Part shown: positions 16,989 through 25,956 of the stretch, in pieces
Position numbering within the stretch: position 1 is the first letter of the stretch
Layout: each line of letters begins with the position of its first letter
DNA from: Treponema sp.
GTDB taxonomy: Bacteria; Spirochaetota; Spirochaetia; Treponematales; Treponemataceae
NCBI GenBank assembly: GCA_018385415.1
Contig: JAHAZA010000035.1
Location: 1-31,665 of the forward strand
Direction of reading: 5' to 3'
DNA: 31,665 bases
Made by a program: the position numbers and the translations under genes
The notes under the pieces: model-generated
The model's input: the letters and a program-made list of their open reading frames with translations, nothing else
What the model was told of the DNA's origin: nothing
Database searches by the model: none

Positions 16989-18347
16989 GTGAAATTAACA
17001 AAAAAATACGAAAAACTCGAAAAATCTGCAGTAAAACTTACAGTAACAGTAGATAAAAGTGAACTCGAAGCTATCTATAACAAAGTAACTGCTAACTACT
17101 CAAAGAACGCACAGATTCCTGGTTTTAGAAAAGGACATGTACCAGCAAAGGTACTCGTACAGAAATACGGCGATGCTCTTAAAGCAGACACTTTGAGCGA
17201 AGCAATTGATGGATCTTTGAACGAAATCTTCTCTGACGAAAACGAAAAAGACAACCGCCCACTTCCATACGCACAGCCAAAACTCGAAGCTGTTCCAGAA
17301 ATGGATCTTACAAAAGATTTGACATACACAGTAACTTATGACGTTCTTCCAAAAGTTGAAGTTAAAAACTTCTCTGGAATTACAGTAAAAGAACCACAGG
17401 TTACAGTTGGAGATGCAGAACTTGCTGAAGAACTCAAAGCAATTCAGGAACGCAATGCAACAGTAATTGACAAGAAAGATTCTGAAGCAGTTGCAAAAGA
17501 TGATATCGTTACTATCAACTACTCAGAACTTGATGATAACGGAGCACTTATTGCAGGTTCAAAACGCGAAGGTTTCGTATTCACTGTAGGATCTGGCGAA
17601 AACCTTTACAAAATCGATGACGAAATCATCGGTATGAAGAAGAACGAAACAAAAGAAATCACAAAAACATATGCAAAAGATGATGCAGATGCAGATCTGG
17701 CTGGAAAAACAAAGAAAATCAGCGTAACAGTTACAGCTATCAAACTCCGTAACCTCCCTGCTCTCGATGATGACCTTGCACAGGATGTTAACGAAAAATA
17801 CAAGACTCTTGATGACCTTAAGAATGATCTTAAACATCAGATGGAAGTTGCAAAAGACCGCCGTGTTAAGGAAATGAAAAACAATGACCTTCTTACACAG
17901 CTCGTTGAAAAGAACCAGTTCGATCTTCCTGCAAGCATGCTTGCTGCAGAGCTTGAAGGCCGTTTCAACATGATGGCACAGCAGTTCCAGACAACACCAC
18001 AGCAGCTTGAAAAAATGCTTACAGCTTCAGGTCAGACAAAAGAAGCTATGACAGCAGCATGGGCAGAAGAAAGCGAAAAAATGCTCAAGAGCCGCATCAT
18101 CGTTGAATCTCTTCTTAAAGAACGCAACATCACAGTTACACCAGAAGAAATCGAAGCTCAGTACGAAAAAATCGCTGCTGACGGTGGTATGACAGTAGAA
18201 GAAGTTAAGAAACACTACTCTGACCCACGTGCAAAAGAATATCTTATTGATGATGCAAAAGAACAGAAGCTTTATGACGAACTTTATAAAGAAGTTAAAA
18301 TTTCAAAAGGCGATAAAATGTCTTTTGCAGATCTCTTTAAAAGATAA
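16989..18347 (+). CDS. tig: Trigger factor, ribosome-associated chaperone
   Basis: Trigger factor binds the ribosomal exit tunnel and shields nascent chains. The 452-residue protein has the N-terminal ribosome-binding domain with the signature GFRKGHVP at 45-52, an FKBP-type prolyl isomerase domain (about 160-245) and a long helical C-terminal chaperone domain. The start is GTG at 16989 with AGAGGA eight bases upstream. It precedes clpP and clpX in the conserved bacterial order, but a terminator after it separates their transcripts. No dedicated promoter is seen between the tRNA terminator and the gene, so read-through from the tRNA unit or an overlapping promoter is likely. Confidence 0.97.
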   Translation: MKLTKKYEKLEKSAVKLTVTVDKSELEAIYNKVTANYSKNAQIPGFRKGHVPAKVLVQKYGDALKADTLSEAIDGSLNEIFSDENEKDNRPLPYAQPKLEAVPEMDLTKDLTYTVTYDVLPKVEVKNFSGITVKEPQVTVGDAELAEELKAIQERNATVIDKKDSEAVAKDDIVTINYSELDDNGALIAGSKREGFVFTVGSGENLYKIDDEIIGMKKNETKEITKTYAKDDADADLAGKTKKISVTVTAIKLRNLPALDDDLAQDVNEKYKTLDDLKNDLKHQMEVAKDRRVKEMKNNDLLTQLVEKNQFDLPASMLAAELEGRFNMMAQQFQTTPQQLEKMLTASGQTKEAMTAAWAEESEKMLKSRIIVESLLKERNITVTPEEIEAQYEKIAADGGMTVEEVKKHYSDPRAKEYLIDDAKEQKLYDELYKEVKISKGDKMSFADLFKR

Positions 18348-18365
18348 TCAAATAATCACTTGATT

Positions 18366-18405
18366 AAAAAAAGGAATGTACGGCTTACGCACATTCCTTT
18401 TTTTT
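18366..18405 (+). terminator. Terminator after tig
   Basis: GGAATGT (18373-18379) pairs with ACATTCC (18391-18397) around an 11-base loop. Seven A on the left and eight T on the right (18398-18405) extend the stem and give the U run. Confidence 0.85.
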
Positions 18406-18506
18406 GTTAAAATAAATCACCAATTTAAAGACGTTTTCTATTTTTTTTAATATATTTAAGTTATATAAAATATTATTTAGCAGGTAAAACCTGTAAAGGA
18501 CTATTT

Positions 18507-19136
18507 ATGAACGAACAGATGCATGATTTAGTACCATACGTAATCGAAAGAAGCGGAAATAGTGAAAGATCATACGACATTTTTTCAAGACTTTTGAAAG
18601 AACGCATTATTTTTGTCGACGGACAGATTACAGATGCTACTGCCGATTTGATTATTGCACAGCTTCTATTCCTTGACTCAGAAAATCCACACAAAACTAT
18701 CAATATGTATATTAACTCACCTGGAGGCTCTGTAACTGCAGGTCTTGCAATCTATGATACAATGCATGTTGTAAGACCACCAATCCGCACAATCTGTATG
18801 GGTCAGGCTGCAAGCATGGGTGCCATACTCCTAGCCGGAGGAACTAAAGGTAAACGTTCAATTCTTCCATCTGGTCGTGTATTGATTCACCAGCCATCTG
18901 GCGGAGCTGAAGGTCAGGAATCTGATATCGAAATCCAGAATGCAGAAATTCAGAGACTTAAAAAGCTCTCTATTTCCTACCTTGCTTCTGACACAGGTAA
19001 ATCTGAAAAGCAAATTGCAAAAGATATCGAAAGAGATTTCTTTATGTCTGCAGAAAAAGCTCTGGAATATGGAATTGTTGACAAGATCACTTCTTTCAGA
19101 ACAGATAAAGAAGATAATGACGATGACAAGAATTAA
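18507..19136 (+). CDS. clpP: ATP-dependent Clp protease proteolytic subunit
   Basis: ClpP is the barrel-shaped serine protease fed by ClpX. The 209 residues contain the full triad: Ser103 in GQAASMGA, His128 in VLIHQPSGG and Asp177 in ERDFFMSA. The oxyanion glycines are in INSPGGSV (70-77). AAGGA lies upstream of the ATG. A 16-base gap separates it from clpX, so they form one operon. No clear promoter was found in the A+T-rich stretch 18421-18480, although one must lie there because tig ends in a terminator. Confidence 0.97.
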   Translation: MNEQMHDLVPYVIERSGNSERSYDIFSRLLKERIIFVDGQITDATADLIIAQLLFLDSENPHKTINMYINSPGGSVTAGLAIYDTMHVVRPPIRTICMGQAASMGAILLAGGTKGKRSILPSGRVLIHQPSGGAEGQESDIEIQNAEIQRLKKLSISYLASDTGKSEKQIAKDIERDFFMSAEKALEYGIVDKITSFRTDKEDNDDDKN

Positions 19137-19152
19137 TCAGGAGATATAGAAA

Positions 19153-20403
19153 GTGAAAAAATTTGGCAATCAGGAATATTGCGCTTTCTGTGGAATGCCT
19201 GCAGGAGACAAAAAACAGGACTTCAGACGTCTTATCGGTTCTCGTATTGCACCGGTTTTTATCTGTAACGACTGTGTTGATATCTGTAAAGGAATTTTCG
19301 AATCAGAACCAAAAGATGATCTATCAATTGAGCTTTCAGAAGTTCCTTCACCAAAAGAATTTAAAGCTTACCTTGACCAATATGTAATCGGTCAGAATTA
19401 TGCTAAAAAAGCACTGTCAGTTGCTGTTTACAATCACTACAAAAGAATGGCTTCCCTCAAAAAGCTTGAAAAGAACGATGTTACAATCGAAAAATCAAAC
19501 ATTCTTTTGATCGGACCTACAGGAAGCGGAAAAACACTTCTTGCAAAAACACTGGCTCAGAAACTTAAAGTTCCTTTTGCTATAGCTGATGCAACTACCC
19601 TCACAGAAGCAGGCTATGTAGGTGAAGATGTAGAAAACGTTCTTCTTAAACTTATCAATGCTGCAAATGGTAATATTGCTGCGGCAGAAAAAGGAATTAT
19701 CTTCATAGACGAAATCGATAAGATTGCCCGCAAAAGCGAAAACACATCTATCACTCGTGACGTATCAGGTGAAGGCGTTCAACAGGCTCTTCTTAAAATC
19801 ATTGAAGGTACTAAAGCAAGCGTTCCACCACAAGGCGGAAGAAAACATCCAAACCAGGAAATGCTTGAAATTGATACAACAAACATTCTGTTCATTCTCG
19901 GTGGAGCCTTTGTGGGCCTTGATAAAATCATTGACCAGCGCATTAATGAACAGACAATCGGTTTTGACTCAGCTGAATCAACAATGTCAGATCAGGACAA
20001 AGTTGATATGCTTAACAAAGTAATTCCAGACGATCTTGTTAAGTTCGGTTTGATTCCTGAATTAATTGGTCGTATGCCTGTATCTGTTGCTTTGAAGGAA
20101 CTTACCCGGGATGATTTAATTTCAATCCTTACAAAACCTAAAAACGCTATTACAAAGCAGTTCCAGGCTTCATTTGCAATGGATGATGTTGAACTTACAT
20201 TCACTGATGATGCTATTGCAGAAATCGCTGATATCGCCATCCGTCAGGAAACCGGTGCCCGCGGATTACGTGCAATTGTTGAAAAAATGCTTCTGGATAT
20301 TATGTTTGAAGTTCCAAGTATCAAAGGTAAAAAGAAGCTTGAGGTAACAAAAGAAATCGTTACTCAGGAAAAATCAATAGATGTTGAAAAGTTACTGGCT
20401 TAA
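19153..20403 (+). CDS. clpX: ATP-dependent Clp protease ATPase subunit ClpX
   Basis: ClpX unfolds substrates and threads them into ClpP. The 416 residues start with the zinc-binding domain (Cys10, Cys13, Cys38, Cys41), followed by the AAA+ module: Walker A GPTGSGKT at 121-128, pore loop GYVGED, Walker B IIFIDEIDKIA, and the IGF loop (in EQTIGFDSA) that docks into ClpP. The start is GTG at 19153 with AGGAG nine bases upstream. All expected functional residues are present, so ClpXP should be active. Confidence 0.97.
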   Translation: MKKFGNQEYCAFCGMPAGDKKQDFRRLIGSRIAPVFICNDCVDICKGIFESEPKDDLSIELSEVPSPKEFKAYLDQYVIGQNYAKKALSVAVYNHYKRMASLKKLEKNDVTIEKSNILLIGPTGSGKTLLAKTLAQKLKVPFAIADATTLTEAGYVGEDVENVLLKLINAANGNIAAAEKGIIFIDEIDKIARKSENTSITRDVSGEGVQQALLKIIEGTKASVPPQGGRKHPNQEMLEIDTTNILFILGGAFVGLDKIIDQRINEQTIGFDSAESTMSDQDKVDMLNKVIPDDLVKFGLIPELIGRMPVSVALKELTRDDLISILTKPKNAITKQFQASFAMDDVELTFTDDAIAEIADIAIRQETGARGLRAIVEKMLLDIMFEVPSIKGKKKLEVTKEIVTQEKSIDVEKLLA

Positions 20404-20425
20404 ATAAAAGTAAACACTTCAATAC

Positions 20426-20488
20426 AAAAAAAGGCGCTTACACCTAAAATAAACAAAACACTTATTTTAGGCTATGGGCCTTTTTTTT
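20426..20488. terminator. Nested bidirectional terminator
   Basis: The inner stem CCTAAAATAA (20443-20452) pairs perfectly with TTATTTTAGG (20462-20471). An outer stem AAAAAAAGGC (20426-20435) pairs with GCCTTTTTTT (20478-20487). The A run and T run let it serve both clpX and the convergent glycosyltransferase gene, which ends at 20490. Confidence 0.8.
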
Positions 20489-20489
20489 A

Positions 20490-21602
20490 TTATCTAAGGG
20501 ATTTTATTACATCCAGAACCTTTATGGCTGTATTTTCCCATGTGTAATTTTTTGCCCACTGAAGCCCTTTCTGAATCATATTCTGTCTTAAACTCTGATC
20601 GGTGGTTACTTTTTCAATCGCTTGAGCCATTTCATCAATATTATCAGGATTAAACATTACAACATTCTTTCCAGATATTTCAGGAATTGCACCTCGTTCT
20701 GCACATGCTGCAGGAATTCCACAGGCCATTGTTTCAATAACAGGTAATCCAACGCCTTCTTTACTTGATGGAAATACACAGCACTCAGCGTTTGAATACA
20801 AGCGTCCCAGTTCAGAATGTGGAAAATATCCTGTCATGAAAATATCGCTGGCATATGGTGAGTCAAGAATGGCATTCTGTACTTCGCCTGCATAATCGTC
20901 AAGAGCGCCTGCAAGTACAAGTCGATAAGGAAGACCTGTTTTTGATTTGAATTTATCAAAAGCCCTTATAAGTTCCTTATGATATTTTTCTGGATCTGAA
21001 ATGCGTGTGGGATAAATTATATATGGTTTTTTAATGGCAAAAGGCTTTATGTCAACATAATCTCCATCTGCCAGATTCTGCTGATAAAAAACACTGTGAT
21101 CAATTCCGTTAGGAATAACTGCAATTTTCCAGCTTTCAATTCCAAGTGAAACAAGATCATTTTTTACATATTCACTTGGGGCAATGATACGGTTAATTCT
21201 TTTTAAGCCGTTAAGGCAATAATGACGAAGATATCTGTCTTTTTTATCCTGAAAGATTTCGGAAACAATGTCATTTACAATGGCAATTCCCTTTGAATAG
21301 AACCTTTTAGGAAGAAGCTGAGTTGCTGCAGTAAAAAGAACAACATCATATTTATTTTTTTTTGCAAAACGGTTTACTCTTCTTTTGTGCCAGTGCTGCT
21401 GATATTTCTGGGTTTCTTTTATATCAACCGGCGTATAACCTGTATCAAATTTTGCTTTATATGTGTAACGGTCTGCTTCAACACCAAAAAGGTCGTACTC
21501 AATTCCCTCTTCAAAAGGCATATTCTGCATCAAAAAGTAGAGATAAGCGCCAAGACCTGACTGACCATGATCCAAACCAAAGGTATCAATTCCAACTTTC
21601 AT
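20490..21602 (-). CDS. Glycosyltransferase, family 4 (GT-B)
   Basis: A 370-residue GT-B enzyme that moves a sugar from a nucleotide donor. The C-terminal donor-binding domain has the family 4 E-x7-E motif, Glu282 and Glu290 in EGVGLPVIE, followed by MACGIPAACAERGAIPE. The N-domain starts with the glycine-rich GIDTFGLDHGQSGLGAY. The IPNGIDHSVF stretch (163-172) is typical. There is no membrane helix; acceptor and sugar are unknown, with envelope glycolipid, polysaccharide or protein glycosylation all possible. The ATG lacks a Shine-Dalgarno site, and a TATAAT lies only ten bases upstream. It diverges from the helicase gene. Confidence 0.92.
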   Translation of the reverse strand: MKVGIDTFGLDHGQSGLGAYLYFLMQNMPFEEGIEYDLFGVEADRYTYKAKFDTGYTPVDIKETQKYQQHWHKRRVNRFAKKNKYDVVLFTAATQLLPKRFYSKGIAIVNDIVSEIFQDKKDRYLRHYCLNGLKRINRIIAPSEYVKNDLVSLGIESWKIAVIPNGIDHSVFYQQNLADGDYVDIKPFAIKKPYIIYPTRISDPEKYHKELIRAFDKFKSKTGLPYRLVLAGALDDYAGEVQNAILDSPYASDIFMTGYFPHSELGRLYSNAECCVFPSSKEGVGLPVIETMACGIPAACAERGAIPEISGKNVVMFNPDNIDEMAQAIEKVTTDQSLRQNMIQKGLQWAKNYTWENTAIKVLDVIKSLR

Positions 21603-21612
21603 ATCGTTGGGA

Positions 21613-21645
21613 ATTATAGCATAGTTCCCTGCGATATGCTATAGT
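21613..21645. promoter_or_regulatory. Palindromic divergent promoter region
   Basis: Between the divergent genes, TATAGCATA (21615-21623) and TATGCTATA (21635-21643) form a perfect 9-bp inverted repeat 11 bases apart. A minus-strand TATAAT (21618-21613) and a plus-strand TATAGT (21640-21645) lie on its arms; each has the same weak -35, TAGCAT, 17 bases upstream and overlapping the other promoter. Either RNA would start within about five bases of its ATG. It could also be an operator. Confidence 0.5.
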
Positions 21646-21651
21646 AGAAAA

Positions 21652-22821
21652 ATGAACGAAAAAAACGACGATATTACTTTTTCAAACCTTGGGCTTAAAG
21701 AAAGCATTATACAAATTCTATCAAAGCTTGATATTTCAACTCCATCACTTATTCAGCAAAAAACAATTCCTGAAGTCCTGCAGAACAAAAATGTAGTTTT
21801 TGAATCAGAAACAGGAACAGGAAAAACATTTGCTTATCTTCTGCCCCTTATACAGAATCTTGAAAACTGCAAATCAAATGAAGATAAAATAATCATTCTT
21901 GCACCAACTTATGAACTTGCATCTCAGATTAAACTTACGGCTTCTCAGGTAACTTCACTTAAAGCAAGCCTCTTTATCGGAGGAACTCCAATCAAGCGCC
22001 AGATTGAAGTTCTTAAAGACAAGCCTCAAATTATTATTGGTAATCCGTCAAGAATCCTTGAACTGATTCACTTGAAAAAGCTTAAAACATCTAATGTTAG
22101 AGCTCTTGTACTTGATGAAGCAGACCGTCTTGTCAGCGTTGAAATTGCTGATGAAACCAAAAAACTTATTTCAACAATTCCTTGCGATGCACAGTTTATT
22201 GCCTGCACTGCTACTTTAAATCAGAATACAAAACACACCCTTAAGGGTCTATTTTCAAATCTCAGCGAAATAATTCTTCCCAAAGAAGACATTCTTTCAA
22301 GAAAAATCACTCACTATGCACTTTTTGCAGAAAGCCGTGACAAGATTTCAACACTTAAAAGCTTTATCCTTGCTGAAAACCCAGAAAAAGTGCTGGTCTT
22401 CACAAGCCGCGCAGACCAGGTTGAAAACATTGCACAGAAGCTTCAGTACAAAAAAGTTGACTGTATGGCCCTTCACGCAAAAACTGACAAAAAAGAACGA
22501 AAAGCTGCCATTGACCGCTTCAGAAACGGAAAATGTCGTATTCTCATAACTTCAGATCTTGCAAGCAGAGGGCTTGATATTCCGGGAATTACACACATTG
22601 TCCAGATGGATCTTCCTTCTAACGAAGACTTTTTCGTGCATCGTTCAGGACGAACAGCCAGAGCCGGCAAATCAGGAATTAATGTTGTAATCGGTGATGA
22701 ATACGAAATGAGAAAATATGCAGCCCTTGAAAAAAAATTTGGACTCAAAGTTTATCCAAAAATGCTTTATAAAGGGAAGCTTGTAAATCCATCAGATATT
22801 CAGGATTTCTCAGAAGAATAG
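21652..22821 (+). CDS. DEAD-box RNA helicase
   Basis: An ATP-dependent RNA helicase of the DEAD-box family, likely in ribosome assembly or mRNA turnover. The 389 residues hold two RecA-like domains: Q motif near 8-36, motif I SETGTGKT at 52-59, Ia as PTYELA (usual PTRELA), II DEAD at 155-158, III as TAT at 186-188 (usual SAT), V SDLASRGLDIPGI and VI HRSGRTARAG. There is almost no C-terminal extension, so it is a minimal helicase and the specific name (RhlE, CshA or another) cannot be assigned. No Shine-Dalgarno site precedes the ATG; a predicted -10 ends six bases upstream. Confidence 0.95.
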   Translation: MNEKNDDITFSNLGLKESIIQILSKLDISTPSLIQQKTIPEVLQNKNVVFESETGTGKTFAYLLPLIQNLENCKSNEDKIIILAPTYELASQIKLTASQVTSLKASLFIGGTPIKRQIEVLKDKPQIIIGNPSRILELIHLKKLKTSNVRALVLDEADRLVSVEIADETKKLISTIPCDAQFIACTATLNQNTKHTLKGLFSNLSEIILPKEDILSRKITHYALFAESRDKISTLKSFILAENPEKVLVFTSRADQVENIAQKLQYKKVDCMALHAKTDKKERKAAIDRFRNGKCRILITSDLASRGLDIPGITHIVQMDLPSNEDFFVHRSGRTARAGKSGINVVIGDEYEMRKYAALEKKFGLKVYPKMLYKGKLVNPSDIQDFSEE

Positions 22822-22847
22822 CCTGAACAGGATTTTTCATCTTTTAA

Positions 22848-22877
22848 TTGAATTCTCACTACTAAATATGTTATAAT
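22848..22877 (+). promoter_or_regulatory. Promoter of the SMC operon
   Basis: TTGAAT (22848-22853) and a perfect TATAAT (22872-22877) are 18 bases apart. The start site near 22884 gives a leader of about 75 bases to the GTG at 22960. Confidence 0.6.
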
Positions 22878-22959
22878 CTACTATATTATATACTGACAAT
22901 ATCATGGCTGTATTATCTAAAGTCTGATATTATTGCTAAATTTTAAAAGGTGGTTTTTT

Positions 22960-25956
22960 GTGTTTTTAAAAAGCCTTGACATATTCGGTTTCAAATCATT
23001 TGCAGATAAAACTCATATTAGTTTTTCAAATGGAATTACAGCTCTCCTTGGTCCTAACGGATGTGGTAAAAGTAACGTTGTGGATGCAATGAAATGGGTT
23101 CTTGCAGAAAGCAAGAGTAAAAACCTTCGTGCAGAAAAAATGGAAGACGTTATCTTTGCCGGAACTGCAAATCGTCCTGCATTAAACGTAGCCGAAGTTG
23201 CACTTACAATCATGAACGAAAACGGACTTCTTCCTCTTGAAGATCCAGAAATTGAAATTAAGAGGCGCCTTTATCGTTCAGGAGAATCACAGTATTTTAT
23301 CAACGGCCGTCAGGTAGGCCCTTCAGAAATCCGTAAGCTGTTTATGGATACTGGTGTCGGTAAAGCAGCCTACTCTGTTATGGAACAGGGAAAAATCGAT
23401 CAGATTCTTTCAAGCAAACCAGAAGACCGTCGTTACCTCTTCGAAGAAGCTGCTGGTATCAGCCGTTCGAAAGCTGAATGTGCAGAAGCAGAAAGAGAAC
23501 TTGAAAAAACAAGACAAAATATTACTCAGATTGAAATCTCACTTGCAGAAATCAAACGAAGTTATGATACATTAAAAATCCAGGCTGAAAAAACTACAAA
23601 GTACAGAAAAGTAAAGGAAGAACTTTTCAACATTCAGCTTAATATCCAGCTTCTTAAACTTAAAGGCTTTATTGAAACAAAAGCTCGTAATGAAAGTTCC
23701 ATCAAAGAAGTTGAAGAAAAGCGTGACAAAGTAAGAAAAGAAATTGAAGAAATCAACAATTCCCTTACTGAAAATACAGACTTGGTAAACAGCCTGCAGG
23801 AACAGGTTTACGTATGCCAGAATGAACTTACTCAGATTCAGAGTATGAAAAATGGTAAGCTGGAACTTCAGAAACAGCAGAAAAACCGTCTGGCTGAAAT
23901 CAGAGATAAAATTGCCCAGCTTGAAGCAAAACAGGCTACAATCCAGAATAAAATTGATGACTTAACAGAAGAAGTTGGAGAAGCCCAGAGTGGGCTTCAT
24001 GAAAAGACAAAGTATCTGGAAGACATCAAAAAGAATATTGAATCCTTCCAGCAGAGTATAGAAGCTGCAAGTTCACAGATTACTCAGAATGATACTGAAG
24101 CAAATGAAAAACGCATGCAGATTGAAGAACTTGATAATGCTCGTGCACAGCTTCAGAAAGACCTTACTGCAATTACAGAAGACATCGTAACAATGCTTGA
24201 CGCAAAGTTAAAAGATGCAGGATATTCCGAAGGTGCAATGAACACAGCTAAAAGTCAACTGGAAGAAACTCTGGGTAAACTCCGTGTATTTGTTGAAGGC
24301 CGCAAAAATATTTTTGCTGATGCTGCAAAAACTGGAAACCGTCCTAATGAGAATCTCACACAGCAGGCTGCAGATGCTTTTGCTGAAGCTCATAATATGG
24401 TTCAGCTTCTTGAAAAGGCGCTCACTTCATACATCAATGCATCCCCTGCTTTCATCAGCGAATTCCTTGCACCAGAAGGTATTATCACAAAGAAACGTGA
24501 AATCGATGCAAAGATTGAATCAAACCTTAAACTTATAAGCGAATATAATCAGATCATCAAAGATTTAAATGCAAGCAATGTTACTCTTGCAATGAAAATT
24601 GATGAGTATAAGGATACACTTTCAAAACAGAGACAGAATGAAGTTGCAGTTGGAGAACAGTTAAAATCTGCACAGGAAAAAATTACAATTCTTCAGCGCA
24701 ATATCAGATCGGAAGAAATCAATCTTAAAACAAATGAAGATGAAGTTTATACAGAAAACAAACGTCTCGAAGATACACAGGATCAGATTGATGAAATTCA
24801 GGAAGAGCTTGCTGAAATCGAAAAACGTGGTGCAGAAACTGTAGACCGTCAGAACAATCTTTACAAACAGATTGATGAATGTAATAACAAGGTTTCTGGT
24901 AAACAGAATGACCTTCAGAAAAAACAGGAACTCCAGAAAAAATTCCAGAGTCAGTACGAACAGCTTTCTATTTCAATGGGTTCTCTTGATACAGAAATCA
25001 GAAATGTTAAGCAGAACTTTTTGGATCAGTATTCCCGCGATCTTATGGAATATGAAGAGCAGATGTACAAAATTACAACTCCTGTAGCAAAACTTAAAGA
25101 AGATCTGGCTGCTGCAAAACAGAATCTTGAAAGCCTTGGTCATAACATTAACCTTATGGCTCCAGAAGAATTTACTGAAGTCAAAGACCGCTATGAACGT
25201 CAGGAAGCAAACTACAAGGATACTAAACGTACTCTTGAAGATCTTGAAAGAGTTTCACAGGAAATTAAAGCTAAATCAAGTGACATGTTCCTTGATACCT
25301 ACAATAAAATCAAAAAGAACTTCCACAACATGTTCCGTCGTCTCTTCAATGGTGGACATGCAGAACTTCGGCTGGAAGATCCTGAAAATATTCTCACAAC
25401 AGGTATTGATATTCTGGCACAGCCACCTGGAAAGAAGCTTGAAAGCATTGCTCTTCTTTCCGGTGGAGAAAAAACAATGACAGCCATTGCCCTTCTCTTT
25501 GCAACATATCAGGTTCGTCCAAGTCCATTCTGTCTCTTAGACGAAATTGATGCTGCCCTTGACGATAAGAACGTATCAAGCTTTGTAACTGCATTGCGTT
25601 CCTTCGCAAATATGAGCCAGTACATTGTAATTACTCATAACAGAAAAACAGTTATGGGAGCAAGTACAATGCTTGGTGTTACAATGGAAGAATCTGGAAT
25701 CAGTAAGATTATTGCTCTTCGTCTTGATGATGACATTGAAAAAATCAAAGCAGAAGTTATCAAGGAAGATGATAATTTTATTGAAGAAGATGTTGAACCA
25801 GAACAGGGAGTTGTTCTCCCTCAACGACCAGCCCCTAGAATAAAGGACAACACAAAAGAACAGATTCAGGAATCTGAAGAAAACCCACAGGAGTCTCAAG
25901 ATAATCAATCTTCAGAAACTCCTGCTGAAGACCAGCAGAAGCAGGAAGAAGAATAA
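22960..25956 (+). CDS. smc: SMC-like chromosome segregation ATPase, atypical hinge
   Basis: SMC proteins are long coiled-coil ATPases that compact and segregate chromosomes. The ends are clearly SMC: FLKSLDIFGFKSFADKT at the start, Walker A GPNGCGKS (31-38), then near the C-terminus LSGGEK (833-838) and Walker B with CLLDEID (858-864). Coiled coils run at about 165-405 and 515-770. The middle (about 405-515) is helical and does not show the conserved glycine-rich SMC hinge. The product of 998 residues is shorter than the usual near 1,180. An acidic Glu/Gln-rich tail of about 65 residues follows the head. GTG at 22960 is chosen because AAAAGGTGG lies six bases upstream; a TTG at 22933 has no ribosome site. 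Confidence 0.92.
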   Translation: MFLKSLDIFGFKSFADKTHISFSNGITALLGPNGCGKSNVVDAMKWVLAESKSKNLRAEKMEDVIFAGTANRPALNVAEVALTIMNENGLLPLEDPEIEIKRRLYRSGESQYFINGRQVGPSEIRKLFMDTGVGKAAYSVMEQGKIDQILSSKPEDRRYLFEEAAGISRSKAECAEAERELEKTRQNITQIEISLAEIKRSYDTLKIQAEKTTKYRKVKEELFNIQLNIQLLKLKGFIETKARNESSIKEVEEKRDKVRKEIEEINNSLTENTDLVNSLQEQVYVCQNELTQIQSMKNGKLELQKQQKNRLAEIRDKIAQLEAKQATIQNKIDDLTEEVGEAQSGLHEKTKYLEDIKKNIESFQQSIEAASSQITQNDTEANEKRMQIEELDNARAQLQKDLTAITEDIVTMLDAKLKDAGYSEGAMNTAKSQLEETLGKLRVFVEGRKNIFADAAKTGNRPNENLTQQAADAFAEAHNMVQLLEKALTSYINASPAFISEFLAPEGIITKKREIDAKIESNLKLISEYNQIIKDLNASNVTLAMKIDEYKDTLSKQRQNEVAVGEQLKSAQEKITILQRNIRSEEINLKTNEDEVYTENKRLEDTQDQIDEIQEELAEIEKRGAETVDRQNNLYKQIDECNNKVSGKQNDLQKKQELQKKFQSQYEQLSISMGSLDTEIRNVKQNFLDQYSRDLMEYEEQMYKITTPVAKLKEDLAAAKQNLESLGHNINLMAPEEFTEVKDRYERQEANYKDTKRTLEDLERVSQEIKAKSSDMFLDTYNKIKKNFHNMFRRLFNGGHAELRLEDPENILTTGIDILAQPPGKKLESIALLSGGEKTMTAIALLFATYQVRPSPFCLLDEIDAALDDKNVSSFVTALRSFANMSQYIVITHNRKTVMGASTMLGVTMEESGISKIIALRLDDDIEKIKAEVIKEDDNFIEEDVEPEQGVVLPQRPAPRIKDNTKEQIQESEENPQESQDNQSSETPAEDQQKQEEE

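Noticed and set aside
22933..22959. TTG start for the SMC-like protein
   Set aside because: No ribosome site lies before it, and the conserved SMC start FLKSLDIFGFKSF begins right after the GTG at 22960.
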